This document shows, one piece after another, positions 32,640 through 45,405 of a stretch of 64,000 bases of DNA. The position numbers and the translations under genes are program-made. How positions within the stretch are numbered: the first letter of the stretch is position 1; each line of letters starts with the position of its first letter. The DNA is from Megamerina dolium (lineage: Eukaryota > Arthropoda > Insecta > Diptera > Megamerinidae): the NCBI GenBank assembly GCA_963854835.1, contig OY978525.1, forward strand, positions 86,179,333 through 86,243,332, given 5' to 3'. The notes beneath the pieces are model-generated. The model saw only the letters and a list, made by a program, of their open reading frames with translations. It made no database searches and was not told the DNA's origin.

Positions 32640-33707
32640 CGCGTACTGCCTGGATTTTGGTGCCACCTTTATAGAATGCAAGTTGCATCCCTGATTTAAT
32701 CTGTGTTCAGCAATCCATTCGGTTTTTTGTTCTTTTTCTTTACTTACTTACTGAATTTTTTCCCGAACGAGATGGACAGTGCTCGCATTTTTTTCATTTA
32801 TACATATGACTCGAGTTATTTTTGTACTAAGTAATATACATAAAAAAAAACAATTAGTTTGTAAATTACGTGCTTTTCTCTTTCCTTTCAATACGAAATT
32901 TCTTTCGATAACGAAATTACTGAAATTTATCAAAATTTGCTCAAAACATATATTTTGAGTAATGGTATTGGCCATCAACGAAAGGCTTAACAATTTAGAA
33001 AATGATAAAAAGTGTACTACTTCGAATACAACAACAACAGAAAGTAGCAGCAGCACCACCACATCAACAATATAAATAATAACAGCAATTAATAACGCAG
33101 AACAAATGGAAGAAAATCAGCAGCAACAGCGACAACAACAGCAAGATTTGTCATCAATTATCAATAGCAATAGTTTGAAATTGGAAAAGATGATGGAGGA
33201 GAATGACATTACCAGCACAACATCAACAACAGCAAAAACACCGGCAACAGCATCAGAGATGAAGAAACACAAAAAATACAATCCCTGGTAAAGTGGCAAT
33301 TCTATAATTTAAGAACGGTTAAACAAAAACAACTTGAATTTATTATAAAGCAAGAACCAGTCGGTAATTGAAGTAGCAGAAGAAAAATCAGAATAGAAGA
33401 ATCAACCATCACTACAACACATCAGAGCATCTGTCATTTCTCTCCCACACAAACAGGTCGTTTTGAATAACAAATGTCTCAACTGTAACACTACAGATAA
33501 TTTCATGTAGACGGGTTACTTAAAAGTGACCTTTATGCATGAAAAACGTACTTTTTTGTGGTGGTTTTTTTTTACTCTCAACACACTTACTCCAGAACTA
33601 AAACTGTGTACGTGAAGTGATATTGCATACACAAACATCGCAAATGGATTTAACTCAATCAAAATCATAAAGTGCGCAAATTATTGCATATTCCTACGCG
33701 TATTATA
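32640..33707. other. Host-like flank with a possible exon
   Basis: This is the right flank of the errantivirus. It is less AT-uniform than other flanks and includes CAA/CAG-rich sequence at 33,020-33,150. Apart from the possible exon at 33,106 I see no feature. Confidence 0.5.
33106..33287 (+). CDS. Possible host exon with Gln-rich N-terminus
   Basis: An ATG at 33,106 is preceded by a CAA/CAG-rich, 5'-UTR-like stretch and opens a frame MEENQQQQRQQQQ that becomes Ser/Thr-rich and then basic (KKHKKYNPW). A CTG|GTAAAG splice-donor-like sequence sits at 33,287/33,288, one codon before the in-frame stop. Glutamine-rich N-termini are common in fly regulatory proteins. There is no recognisable domain, and low-complexity DNA could give the same picture, so this is only a candidate. 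Confidence 0.3.
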
Positions 33708-33887
33708 CAAGGTGCGACAATTATGTATTAAGACTCGAACCATATCTCAGCAACCAAGCACACATGCGTTTTGAAGCTTAAACCTTCCTCTACTAACTGT
33801 CAAAATTTCATGGCATTCGGTTGACATTTAATGTTTATTGACATTCATTTTACAAAACACGTGTTCGTTTGATGTTGAAATTTTAAC

Positions 33888-35330
33888 ATGGAGCATAGAG
33901 CGGTCATTAAATTCCACGCAAAAACTGGTAAAAGTGCCTCAGAAACATTCGGAATGATGCAGCAAGCGTATGGCGATGTTTGTTTATCAAGATCAAATGT
34001 TTTTATATGGCATAAACGGTTTGTGGATGGCAGAGAGTCGCTGGAAGATGAAATAAAAGAAGGAAGGAGAATTTCAGTGCGGAGCCGGAAGCGATCCAGA
34101 AAGTTCGTGATTTTATTACAGAAGACCGCAATGCGGGTGCCGTAGCTCAGTGGTTAGTGTGTGTGGGTGCCATAGCTCAGTGGTTAGTGTGTTCGCCTTC
34201 TGATCTGTAGGTCGTGGTTCAATACCCGGCTGATGCATAACAAATTTAATATCGAAAAGATTTTTCTTTCGAACGGTACCCACCTGTCGGCAAGCAATTG
34301 GCAATTCTTCCGACAGTAACAACTTGCCATGAAAAAGCTTCTAAAAAGAACGCTGTGACAAAGCTCAGAAAAAGTGATGTCACAAGTGTTCTGCCGTTCG
34401 GAACCGGCTAAAATAAGTAGGTCCATTCTAATACTGTCTAAAATTTAAGACGCACAACAGTAATGGAAGAGGAGCTCGGCCAATGAGCCCTTTGGGGCTT
34501 TAAGTGCCACATATTTATTTTTTTTTTAGGCCGCAATGCTTCAGTGTAAATGATGGAAGAGGCCTTAAACATCAACAGAGAAACTATCCGACTCATTCTT
34601 CACGAGGATTTGGGCAAAACAAAGGTCTGCGCGAGATTTGTTCCTCACACATTGACCGAGGACCAAAAATTAACGAGAGTCAGTCATTCTAGAGACATGG
34701 TTGTAGCTGCAGAACATTATCGAAACTTTCTGAAAACAATTGTTACGGGTAATGAAACATGGTGTTTCCAATACTATCCAATAACCAAGCATCAAAGTGT
34801 GGAATGAAAATCAAAAAACTTACCACAAGCCAAAAAAAAACACGAAAAGTTCCATCAAAAATTAAAAAATGCTCATCACATTCTTCGATAGCAAAGGAAT
34901 TATCCACAAAGAATTTGTTCCAACTGGTCAAACAGTTACTTCCGCATGCTACCTCGAAGTTTTGAAGCGTTTGATGGCCAGAATCCGTCGTGTTCGATCA
35001 GAATACCGCAGTCCAAAAACTTGGTCTCTGTTGCACGATAATGCATTGAGTCACATAGCACTCATTGCTCATAAATTTTTGACTCGGAATCAGATCTGTG
35101 TGTTGAATCACCCACCGTATTCACCTGATTTGGCAGCGTGCGACTTCTTTTTGTTCCCAAAACTGAAATTGAAGTTGAAAGGATGCTTTTTTGATGACAT
35201 TCAGACCATACAACGGGCTTCGACGAGGGCACTGGAGGCAATTCTGAAAAATGAGCTGGAACACGCGTTTGAATCACTATTAAATCGATGTAACAAGTGT
35301 ATTGAATCAGGAGGAGAATATTTCGAATAA
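33888..35330 (+). pseudogene. mariner transposase pseudogene, catalytic Asp changed to Asn
   Basis: The N-terminal frame (33,888-34,125) has the HTH region up to SINE S2. After the SINE, 34,550-34,807 carries RETIRLIL and the box TGNETWCF, where the family has TGDETW: the first catalytic Asp is Asn (AAT at about 34,750). A stop or frame break follows near 34,805. The last frame (34,869-35,330) carries the second Asp in LLHDNALSH and the third in DLAACDFFLFPKL, 34 residues apart, which defines DD34D, and ends in GGEYFE. Confidence 0.88.
34135..34530 (+). mobile_element. tRNA-headed SINE, copy S2 (inside mariner)
   Basis: It is flanked by CCGCAATGC at 34,126-34,134 and 34,531-34,539, a 9-bp target duplication. 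The first 30 bases of the tRNA-like head (GGGTGCCGTAGCTCAGTGG and following) are tandemly duplicated at 34,135-34,164 and 34,165 onward, so there are two A boxes and one B box (GGTTCAATACC). The body matches S1 closely. The end is GTGCCACATATTTA with a T-rich tail. Confidence 0.94.
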
Positions 35331-35390
35331 ATATACCGAAAAATTAGCAGATATCGTGTTTTAATTGTGATTTCTAGAGGCAGTCTAGAT

Positions 35391-37823
35391 GAACACTAGA
35401 TAAACAGGTAAATTTGGAAATTTGTGATATTTTATTGCATACATAATTGATTCAGTCCAATATTATTAACAACTAAACAGCAAATAGACCATATTTTCCC
35501 TAAAAGATAACTAGATGTGTCTCAGCAGGTGATGATTACGGACATGAATGTGGGCACCAATGTTAGAGGCAAGATTTTTATTGTGGTAAAATATTAGCGC
35601 TTGGTAATAGTTATTAAAAATAAGTCTTCTTATTTTTCACATAAATGTATTCAATGGTTCCAGCGAGTATGGCACGAGTTTCACCATTTCAATATTTACT
35701 ATATGCATTTATTTAGTAATTGACGGATATGTGTTATTTTAATTTATAAGCTTTCAGTTCAAAAATATTTTCATATTAAATGCATAAGTGAAAGAATTGA
35801 AAGGTTAATAAATTCCGGTTAGGTTTGCTGTTGCTATCTTCAAATAATACGAATTTAAATCAGGCAATAAAATAGAAATTAAAATAATATATATGGAATA
35901 CACACATACATACCAGTACCTATGCATGTCTGTTAGCAAAATATAGTCATGCTGTACGTACTCGTATGTTAGAACTTTGTTGCCAAAAACTTTACCATCA
36001 ACATAAATAAGCGCTTGAGCGGTGCTCTTTTCTACATACGAATGTATATATGTGTACAATATATATATAAATAAACTAGATGTGGATTGCAAATAGTCCA
36101 AGGCATGACCCATCTGCAATAATAAACACTGTGTTTTATTATTATGTGTACAATAGTTAGAGTTACTCGTACAGCATGCAATATCTGTGTGTATATTTTA
36201 TTGGTGTGTGAATTGTTGTTTTGACTTTTTGATATACCAAGCGCCTGCATTTATTTATAATCATCTATGAATATTAACAACAAGACTGGCCAAAAAAAAA
36301 AAAAAAAAAAAATCATTTGAATTTAATGCATACATATTTAAGTAAAATGCTAACAACGAGTATCTATAAAAATTGCGATACATATGTTGAAATTAAAAGC
36401 CTCGGATCCACTAAAAATGAGCCCATGAGGTTAAATTATTCCATATAACATAGCACAAAAATGGCATTAACACACGTACAGACATATTTAAATGTAAAAG
36501 AATCTCCATATTACTTTGACGTTAACTAAGGATTCATATTAAATTAAACTCTCTCATAACTTCGATTGAATTTTTGAATTGCATCCTTTCGAATACACCG
36601 TTATAATCAGAATTATCATCATTATTATATGTACGTATATACTTGTAATTTATTTTCGAGTGAACTCGTTAAATATGGATGCGAAGATAAGAAAGAAAAA
36701 TCGACAATAAACACTTTTATTTCGAATGAATATTTCCATTGAGCGACTGTGTGTGTGTGTGTGTGTGAGTCTGTGCTCGTATAAAGATGCATCCTTAACG
36801 CGGCAATTACCGTTAATAATAACGTCAGAGCCATGTGCAACAACTGCTAGCAACACAGTCTCTCAAGAGTGTATTGCAATGAATAAGGCCATACTTTTAC
36901 AATAACAATGAGGACAACGACAATGACGTCAACGATGACGATGACTCCGGCAAAAGATACCTATGCATGTGCTTTATGAGGTAAACATATAAACGGCAAA
37001 TGAGAGCCACACACATACTTATTCAAATACATGTAGGCACACACATAAACTTAGAATTATACAATATTATAGAGGAAAAGTGTATTTTTTTGTTTGCTAT
37101 TAAATGATCCCTTTTCTGCATTGCTCGAATTTTCTTTAACCTTATTACCTACAGATATAAATATATAAGCCATGTATAAGCCATGATTATGATGCAAATG
37201 CATTAAGTGGCAGCATCTATATATGAATGTATGCACATTGAGGTATAGAGGAAGAGCGAAAGAAACAAATAGACTGAAGGACTGAGTAAACGAATGGAGG
37301 CGCTCATAAATATTTTGATAAACTTTTAATTCTCAACGACTTTATATGATGATGCAAACTTTTGGCGACTATGCATTTGCTTCGTTGGTGCTCTTACAGC
37401 CATGCTATATACGAGAGCGAATACCTGTATATATTTATATGACGGCCAAGAGAAGACTTTTGCAAAAGTTTCCATGAGAGTTGACATTAATAGTACGAGT
37501 AGCAATAGCAATGTGCAATATTAGGAATTGTAAAAATTTCTTCGACTAGATTAGGTGTAGGTAGCTTCATATCTAGTTGGTCCACTATGTTATTGTTAAG
37601 GATTTTTTCCAAATTATACTTCCTAAAAATAGCAGCGTCATGGGAAATGTCACTTTTATTGAGAACAAGGGTGAAGAGGGAATTCTTATAGTTGACGAGA
37701 AGAAAATGAATTGCAAGATCTTTACCTAGAATTTAATCAGCAGCTATAAGTATGCTAGAGACGTAGTTACCCAGTAGCATATTTTTAATATGACTGACAT
37801 TAGTTATAGAAAGTAACTAGTAA
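35391..37823. other. Non-coding stretch
   Basis: AT-rich host-like DNA with a (GT)n run at 36,748-36,767 and an A-tract near 36,293. I see no known domain or transposon end. Confidence 0.55.
36748..36767. repeat. (GT)n microsatellite
   Basis: About ten TG dinucleotides. The overlapping open frame with a Thr-His run is a by-product. Confidence 0.9.
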
Positions 37824-38350
37824 TAGCCTAGACAGATGGCAGCCTAATTCCGGATTACCGAGTTAATTCGAATTAACTCGGATATTAACTGCAGCTAATC
37901 CGTATAAACTCTATGAGTTAATTCTCAAAATAAAAGACGATTAGTTCAATTTGCGATGGCAACACTGCTGAAATTTGTCTATTCTGAATTTTTCTCGATC
38001 CATTTTATAAAATATTAGGTGTGTTCACTAACAAAAAATTTTCAACAATTGTTAACAGTTTTCAACATGAAAAGCGTTGGCAAACAAATAAATCCAGCTG
38101 TCAATTACGAACGGTGAATGTCAATTTACAAGTTTCTGATAGTTTTCAGTGCACGTACTTCTTGTAGATTTTCTCATATTGAGAGTGACAGATGACAAAA
38201 ATCGATAGTGATAGTAATGTAAGTGAGCAGACCTAATAAAACAGCAAACAGCCGTTTAGTTAATCCGCAATACTGCCGTCTGTCAGGTTAATATTTTATT
38301 CGGATAAGTGCGCCGGTAATCCGGAATTAGCTTGCCGTGTGTCTAGGCTA
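37824..38350. mobile_element. Candidate MITE with 37-bp inverted repeats
   Basis: The left end TAGCCTAGACAGATGGCAGC, continuing CTAATTCCGGATTACCG, is matched at the right end in inverted orientation with about four mismatches over 37 bases. TAA stands outside both ends (37,821-37,823 and 38,351-38,353). A 3-bp TWA duplication is typical of PIF/Harbinger elements, while TA alone would suit Tc1/mariner. The left arm runs into GAGTTAATTCGAATTAACTC, a perfect 20-base palindrome. There is no coding sequence; at 527 bp the element is non-autonomous. I know of no named family with these ends. Confidence 0.8.
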
Positions 38351-39687
38351 TAAGATTCGTTTAGTACAGAAATCGACACATTTGATTAAAATATATTACA
38401 GTTAATAAGTTTCTAAATAAAAAACTGCTTGCCAGACCCACAAAATTACATGTACAACCTGACTATCTTTACACGCTTTAGTATGTAGCTTACCAATATA
38501 TTGGCTGAAATGTATCTAAAATTTTTTTTTACAGCTCTGCTGTAGTTTAATTGATTAGTGCGTTAGGTTTTTTGTACTTGAGGCATAAGTGGTGAGTCAA
38601 ACCTCAGCTGTGCAAAAATTAAACCCCCAAAATTGGGATATTAAAAAGTTATCGCTAATGAATTTTGTCGCAGAATTTTATCTAAACAGATAAGAAAAAA
38701 AAAAGCATAATTACTCCTCCATTACGATGATTATAGTTATTCAATTGATTGTAGTTCTAAATAAACACGAAATGTATACACAATAAAAATATGAAATAAA
38801 AGGGACGACGAATATAAAAATAACTGATAGCCCAACTACAGAAATGGTGCTAATGAAATACAAAAGAAAGACAATTTTTTTAAGTCTTCGAAGCAAACAA
38901 GCATTCTTAAGTTAGAGAGCTGTTGTGTTGCCAACACTTACTAGCAAGAATTCCTCCTTATACCTAAATACTTATAACTTTCATACAGTCACTGTAATTA
39001 TTTGTGTAAATAAATAACAACAAAATCATAGTATCGTAGTAGAGCTGTGTTCAAAAAATACAGTAAAAACGAAATATTATAAATAAATAAATAAAAACGC
39101 ATCTCAATGGATAAAATGGAAAGAATTCCCCAACAACGATGACGATATCGAATAGGAAGAGATAAGAGTATACTCGAAAGCAGCAAATACATACGTTGAA
39201 TTGTTGATTTCCTAAGAAAATGCTAGCAAGTGTAAGCATTAGCACCATCGTAGAAGGGAAACTAACAGAAAAAGCAAAAGAACAATCTTAATTTTTCCCA
39301 CATTTTCACGCTACATCTCAACTTGGTTCATTTTTTTGTTACCAGAGAATACTGTTGGCACATCAGTATTTGTTACAACACGTGCAATATACTAAACTAT
39401 TTCTATTCATAAGTATGGGCTGAACGTGTGTCGTATGCTAGTTGGTACATTGCGGATACCAAATCCAAGTGGACCCACATTTAGTCTCTCAGAGCATATA
39501 AACATAAAATAAATCTAAAAAAAACTAACTTCAAAGTTTCAACGTTTATACAATATATGTATTAAAAAATCTCTTTAGCTTCTCAACTATTATGCAGCAT
39601 ATGAGCTTGATACAAATATATTGTATGTATCCATATAAAATTGTTGTGTGAAAATATCAGAAATATTTCATTCGTTCATTCGACCAT
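38351..39687. other. Non-coding stretch
   Basis: AT-rich DNA without recognisable coding or repeat ends. Confidence 0.55.
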
Positions 39688-40393
39688 TCAGTGCAGCATT
39701 GTCAGAGTTGGAAAGAGAGTCGCTTCGAATGGGTCTTACGGTGAATGAGGGCAAGACGAAGTATCTAGTGTCAACAAACAAAGAGTCCCGGCGTCTTGGA
39801 CAGCACTTCACTGTTGACAACTACGCTTTTGAAGTAGTAAGGCACTTTGTCTATCTTGGAATGACGTCAGTCTGGAGATATTGCGAAGGATCACTCTTAC
39901 AAACAAGTGCTACTTTGGGCTATGTAAGCAATTGAGAAGTCGAGCCCTCTCTCGAAGAACGAAACTACACTCTAGAAGTCTCTCATCATGCCTGTCCTTA
40001 CATATGACGCTGAAGCCTGGACAATTTCCATCCCGGATGAACGAATGCTTGGAGTTTTCGAGAGAAAAGTCCTGCGCAAGATCTTTCGGCCTATTTGTGT
40101 TGGTGGCGAGTACCGAATAAGGTACAACAATGAGCTGTAAGATCTCTATGCCAACACCGACATAGTAAAGCGCATTAACATTCATTGGATGCACTGGTTA
40201 GGTCATGTTGAGTGAATGGAAGAACACGCTCCAGCTAAGAAGGTGTTATATTCGGAATCCGCTGGAGGACGACGCAGAAGAGGAAGATCTAACTGGCGCC
40301 AGCTAGCGAAGAACAGTGATGGCTGGCGAAGCATGTTATATCCGGCCTAAATCGATATTCGGTTTTTATGGCCACATAAGTAAGTAAGTAAGT
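39688..40393 (+). mobile_element. RTE-like LINE, copy C (5' truncated, old)
   Basis: It begins within the RT region after YADD (AALSELERESLRMGLTVNEGKTKYL) and ends with the family tail GGCCACATAAGTAAGTAAGT. It differs from the intact copy by many substitutions and by deletions near 39,860 (the TSINSSN segment) and 40,290 (the DQVLENLTALG segment). It is the most diverged of the copies that keep the 3' end. I could not identify a clear target duplication. Confidence 0.9.
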
Positions 40394-42137
40394 GTTTCAT
40401 TGGTTTTTTTTTATTAATTGTAGTTTTAAAACAAGTACCAATGCATCATCCAATGCAATAATGAGAAGTGTGAACTTCTATAACTATATTTAAGTTGCTG
40501 CAAGGCGAAACACAGTAAGAAAGAAAAAATAGAGACATTTAACAATTTTGGCAGCATGTCTCTACCAGCTAACACTGTTGGATTGAACAAATCCTTTCGC
40601 ATGAGTGCTAGCAGAACGTACACCGCAAGACAAAGCCAATGATGTTGATATTTTCACAAAAGCGTCCTGCTATTTCACTATCTTCGGCTCTATGGATATG
40701 TATGTTTCTGTTGCACTTGAAATACATGAACACATTCACAAGAGATGTCAGTGTCATTGACGCCCTTCGTAAGCATTTGCCAAATTGGAAAAGAAATAGA
40801 GCCCATACCAAATACAACGCACACACTTAACATAGATGGTTATGTATGAGTAGGTGAATTTTTTTTCAGTTGACTTTTCGTTTTTAACTTCTTCAACATT
40901 TGTACTGTTTAGATTCTGTCTATATTTAATTTTTTGTTTTTTTTTTTTTGTGTTTCCATTTTACATTGCATTGTGTGTGTGTAAAATAGTTCTCAAAGCA
41001 AGTTATTATGTTCCATCTCTATGATGAGTGTGAATTGCTTGGTATGGCTTTAACTTGATATCTGTTGGCACTTCTGCATGTATGCTTGTTTGCCTTTCAG
41101 ATCTCAAAATGTACTTCAACACCACAAGACGTATGAGTAACACTTATTGGAAGCATCATAGATTTGTTGTTGTCGATGTGGTTACCATAATATGAAATGA
41201 TTAAATTTCAAGAATTAAATTTCTAACAAATGCACATATGTAGAAATGTGCATTAGGGCATCTTATGCAGAAGGAATGCTGTTTCTAATCGTTTAAAACT
41301 AAGCACTGTTAGCGTTATGACCGTTTACAAGAAATTTCAGCTGCATATTCCAATTTAATGCAACTCTTTGAGTAGGACTAATTTTCAATTTGGTCTAGTT
41401 GAAGTTCACCAATATCAGTTAACGTCAAACAACGACCAATGTGTGTTCATAAGTCACACATAAAATCATGTCGCCATGCGTAAGAAGTGGTTAACAGCAT
41501 TTGTAAACGGTTCAAAAGAGATTAAAAATATTAAAATTACTTGCACCACATTAATATATAGGTATATCCCTTTGTATTTGTATTACTTTATCCAAAAAAA
41601 AAAAATCGGATTTAACAACAAATTATTACATTTTTCTTTTTCATTATTAAAAAAAAATTAAATTCATTTAGAATATTATATATATCAATTAAAAGCTATT
41701 AAAATACGTGAACAAATCAAATCTGCTTCAAAATCAAATCAAATTCTATACGAAGGAATTTATTTTATTTCTCTCAGATGGCCATATTGTGCACTTACGC
41801 GTAGGTCGCTAATAACTTTTTAAACATTGTTTTATATTATGCTCGACAAGACCTACAGTTGTAGTCTGTTGTTGAGGAGCGAGCGAGCTGAAGAATAGTT
41901 TTCTGAAATACAATCATATTTATTGTATGTAACTTAGGGCACTTTAATGCACATGTACAGTATCTTCTTAAAGTGTGATCGAAAGCATTGTTTTTTAATT
42001 ATTTCACCTTAATAAATTCAAAGTCAAAACGTAATAGTTTATCATCTCATTCGGCATAATTTTGAATGTTAAATTGTGTATAGTATTTGAAGTGACCTAC
42101 GTTCATATATTATAACATATTAGGCGATTCCGATATG
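40394..42137. other. Non-coding stretch
   Basis: Host-like AT-rich DNA. I find no transposon remnants or coding signatures. The open frames at 40,426-40,830 on opposite strands overlap and have no known motif. Confidence 0.55.
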
Positions 42138-42262
42138 CAAAACACTTGTGACATCATTTTCCTTTCTTTTAGAAAAATTTGTACAGCAAAGGTTTACTGT
42201 TGAAAGAATTGCCAATTGCTTGCCGGTAGGTGGGCACATGTTCAAAGAATATAACTTATTTG
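42138..42262 (-). mobile_element. Diverged SINE fragment, copy S5
   Basis: CACTTGTGACATCATTTT, then GAAAGAATTGCCAATTGC and TTGCCGGTAGGTGGGCAC follow the same order as in S4 (63,825-63,935), so this is a minus-strand middle piece of the SINE body. The tRNA head and the tail are missing or unrecognisable. Confidence 0.72.
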
Positions 42263-42493
42263 TCCATCTGAAAAAGCATACCACCAGAAATTACTACACA
42301 CGCCACGCCTTTCAAATTCAAACCAAAGCAAATAAATACAATAAAATCAAAGCGCATACTATGTTCTCTGATGAAGTTCAAAGCACGTACAGGCATGCTA
42401 GTGTCATATCGTCGGAATATTTCACATGCCAAGTATACAATAATAAGCTGTCCACTTGAAAATATCCTCTTCCGAGTATGGCATTTTTATTTT

Positions 42494-43748
42494 TATACCC
42501 TGCATAATGCAATATGCAAGGTATATTCATTTCGGTCAGATGTTTGTAACCACTTGAAGGAATCTCCGTAGATATAGAAAAGTAAATATACTCGTGATCA
42601 GCGTCGCTTAAATTTTCGATTTAACGATGTTCGTCCGTCCGTCTGTCTGTCACCTGGCTGGTTCGCACGATAACTTGAGCAAATATTGAGCTATTTTGAC
42701 GAAATTTGGCATAAGTAACCTTTGATATTGGACATGATCGGTCAATGGCCACGCCCACACCAAGCATTCAAAGCGACTAACCTCGGAATTTTCAAAATAT
42801 TTAACTTGCTATAACTCACTTAATATACCACCTGGGACAACAATACATAACCTTGACAGAAATGGACGAGCCACGCCTACTTTTTATAGTAGCTCCCATA
42901 CAAAGTGTATGTACTTTATTTAAATTGAAACAGCTGTAACTTCTGCCATCTTATGTTTAGAATATCCATAATCGACACTTAGATTACTATGGTAGTTGAA
43001 AATAATCTGGCAAAAAATCGGTGAGCTATGCCCACTCTTTCTTGGGGTTCCCATACAAAGTTGCGGAAATTAAAAAAAAAATGTTAACCATCATAACTTG
43101 CAAACTATTCAGCGTAGAACAACCAGATTGAAGATATGGATTAGTATTGTAAGAGCAACTAGATTTGCAAGAAATGGACGCGCCACGCCCACTGTTTATA
43201 GTAGCCCCCATACAAAATGACCGAATTTCTTTTAAATTGAAATAGATGTAACTTCTGAATCCTTCTGTCTAGAACAATCCTAATTAACACTTAGGTTAAT
43301 ATGGTAGTCGGAAATATTCTGGCAAAAAACAGCGTAGTACGCCCACTTCTTATTGGGGCTCCCATACAAAGTTGAGGAAATGAAACAAAAATGTTAACCG
43401 CCATAACTTACAAACTAGGACAAACAAATTTAAGGTGTGGATTAATATTGAAAAATTAATTGGATTTACAAGAAAGAGGTAAGCCACGCCCACTTTTTAT
43501 ATAACTCCCATACTAAGCCTCGGAATTATCTTAAAATCCTTTAAATCATCCCTTTTAGAACCCTCATAACATACAAAGTACTTCGTCAAAGTCAACCATA
43601 TTTCGGGTGTAAATTAGTAGTATATGCAAAAATTGTTTCTCGAAAAGTGGAAATAAAAGAAAAGATGGATATTCGAGTAAACTTTTTATATATAAATCTA
43701 CATATGCAGGGTATATTTTGGTCGGCCCCAGCCGACTGTAAGGAGATT
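42494..43748 (+). repeat. Dispersed repeat with hairpin ends, copy 2
   Basis: The long version of the repeat at 9,186. It has the TATACCCTGCATAATGCAA foldback start, a shorter (GTCC)n tract (42,629-42,651) and four or more GCCACGCC(CAC) motifs (42,751, 42,871, 43,191, 43,484) each near a CTCCCATAC or CCCCCATACAAA block. It ends with ATGCAGGGTATA and the GTCGGC-CCCA-GCCGAC hairpin. The motif spacing of very roughly 150-300 bases suggests an internal tandem organisation; copy 1 has lost one such module. No ORF with known similarity is present. Confidence 0.85.
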
Positions 43749-45330
43749 TTTATGTATTTATTTATTTCCTTATCTCCTTTATATGTGCTATGATTATTCT
43801 ATGATGTTTGCCGTTGTCATTCTTTCTTATAATGCTGCGGCATTTAAAACTTAATTTTCTTAAGAGAAAAATAGGAAGATAGAGCAAGATACTGTATTGG
43901 AAATATGAAAGTTATAAGAATAAATTACTTTTCATGGTTTAAAAATGAATACAAAATTACAATGTCTAGAGACAAAAGACTATAAAGTGAGTAGGAACGC
44001 GTTGCTGCTGCAGTTCAACCACGAGATGTAATAAGCAAAACTAAATAAAATGGTCTTTGTTTGTCATACATTACCTGAATATACGTTAGTTACTTAGTTT
44101 ACTTCTAAACATCAACATTTCATGCTGCAAGCATATCAAGGATATGCTATTGAAGGCTATTTGCAAACTGTTATTTGCTATTCTTGTGTTTTATTGTGTT
44201 AGCTTGACTTTCCCCCATTTGCTACAATATTTGCTATGCGGTTTTTTGTTTTATCTTGTTTTTTCAGCGCATTTTATTACTTTTTATTTCTATGGCTTTT
44301 TTATTTTTCAAGTACATTCTTTTTTTTTTTGCATATTATTTTAAGGTAAATGCTTTCGTTATTGTTATTTTATGAGATTTTAATTTATTGAAGTATATGC
44401 GTTAGTCATTTTACGGTTTAGCAATTTAGAATATACTCAACTGGTATGGAATTTTCAATTACACACAAGCATACACATTATAAAAGTACAATAATGCTTA
44501 AGTCTTGTTCTTGTCGAAAACAAAGTAGGCGATTTGAATTTTAATTATACTGATAAGGATTTCTATTATAATTTGTTTGTTTGTTTGTTTTGCGAATTTG
44601 TCTATATCCTATCTACTACGTTTTGGGGGTAGTACTGGATGCTTTGTATTACCGATTAGCTTTTAGTTCGGCATTGTTTTTAACGGTCTTACATAATCCG
44701 CCATGCATACCTACGTCTCATCTACCACTAATTTCATTGATTACAGATATTTATAATTTTTTTTTTTTCACAATAAATGTGAATAAAGACTGTAAAATGT
44801 AAAACAGTAGTGAACACCGTGTAACTGATAGTCGTCAGATGTGGAAAAATACCGGGTACCCACTGTTTTTTATTTTTTACTTTTCCTTTAGTTCTGTTCT
44901 CATAATTACTGCTTACTGCGCATTTTAGTCTTTGTTTCATTTTCATTCAGTTAAATACTTGTATCAGTAACATATGCATTCGTACAACCATAAGCGCAAA
45001 AATGACAAACAGGGTGAAAATAGAAAACAATTTTTTTAAGAAAATATTATCGTATGACGTTCGCATTGAAATTGAATATGTAAATTGGTACACTTACTGT
45101 AAAACGAAAGAAAATTGTGAAGATGACAAACAAAGCTATACAATAGATTTTGCTAACAGGTAAGAAACAATAAATTCACTATCATAAACGTCTTGTACAC
45201 CATTCCCATCCATCGATACCATCATCGTCATAATCATCGACATTGTCGTTCTCATAATAATTACCATCAACATGATGCAAATAGCTACTACTGTAGTCAT
45301 TTAACATTTTATAACAGGTGACTCCGACTG

Positions 45331-45369
45331 AGTGTATGTGTGTGTATGTGTGTGTTTGTGTGTTTGTGT

Positions 45370-45404
<35 letters not shown>
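45331..45404. repeat. (GT)n compound microsatellite
   Basis: GT repeats interrupted by TATG and TTTG units, about 74 bp. Confidence 0.93.

Positions 45405-45405
<1 letters not shown>

Larger units (their letters stand above)
33708..35390 (+). mobile_element. mariner-like transposon split by a SINE
   Basis: The left end, after a TA, begins CAAGGTGCGACAATTATG, the same terminus as the deleted element at 62,782-63,346. The right end stops at GGCAGTCT (about 35,385), some 25 bases before the expected terminus, so the right inverted repeat is lost. The interior is a plus-strand transposase gene interrupted at 34,135-34,530 by SINE S2. Without the SINE the element would be about 1.29 kb, the normal mariner size. 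Confidence 0.88.

Noticed and set aside
33711..35390. Intact mariner with both termini
   Set aside because: The right terminus ends about 25 bases early at GGCAGTCT, as shown by comparison with the ends at 62,782-63,346.
36293..36311. Poly(A) as a LINE or SINE tail
   Set aside because: No retroelement sequence precedes it on either strand and no target duplication is visible.
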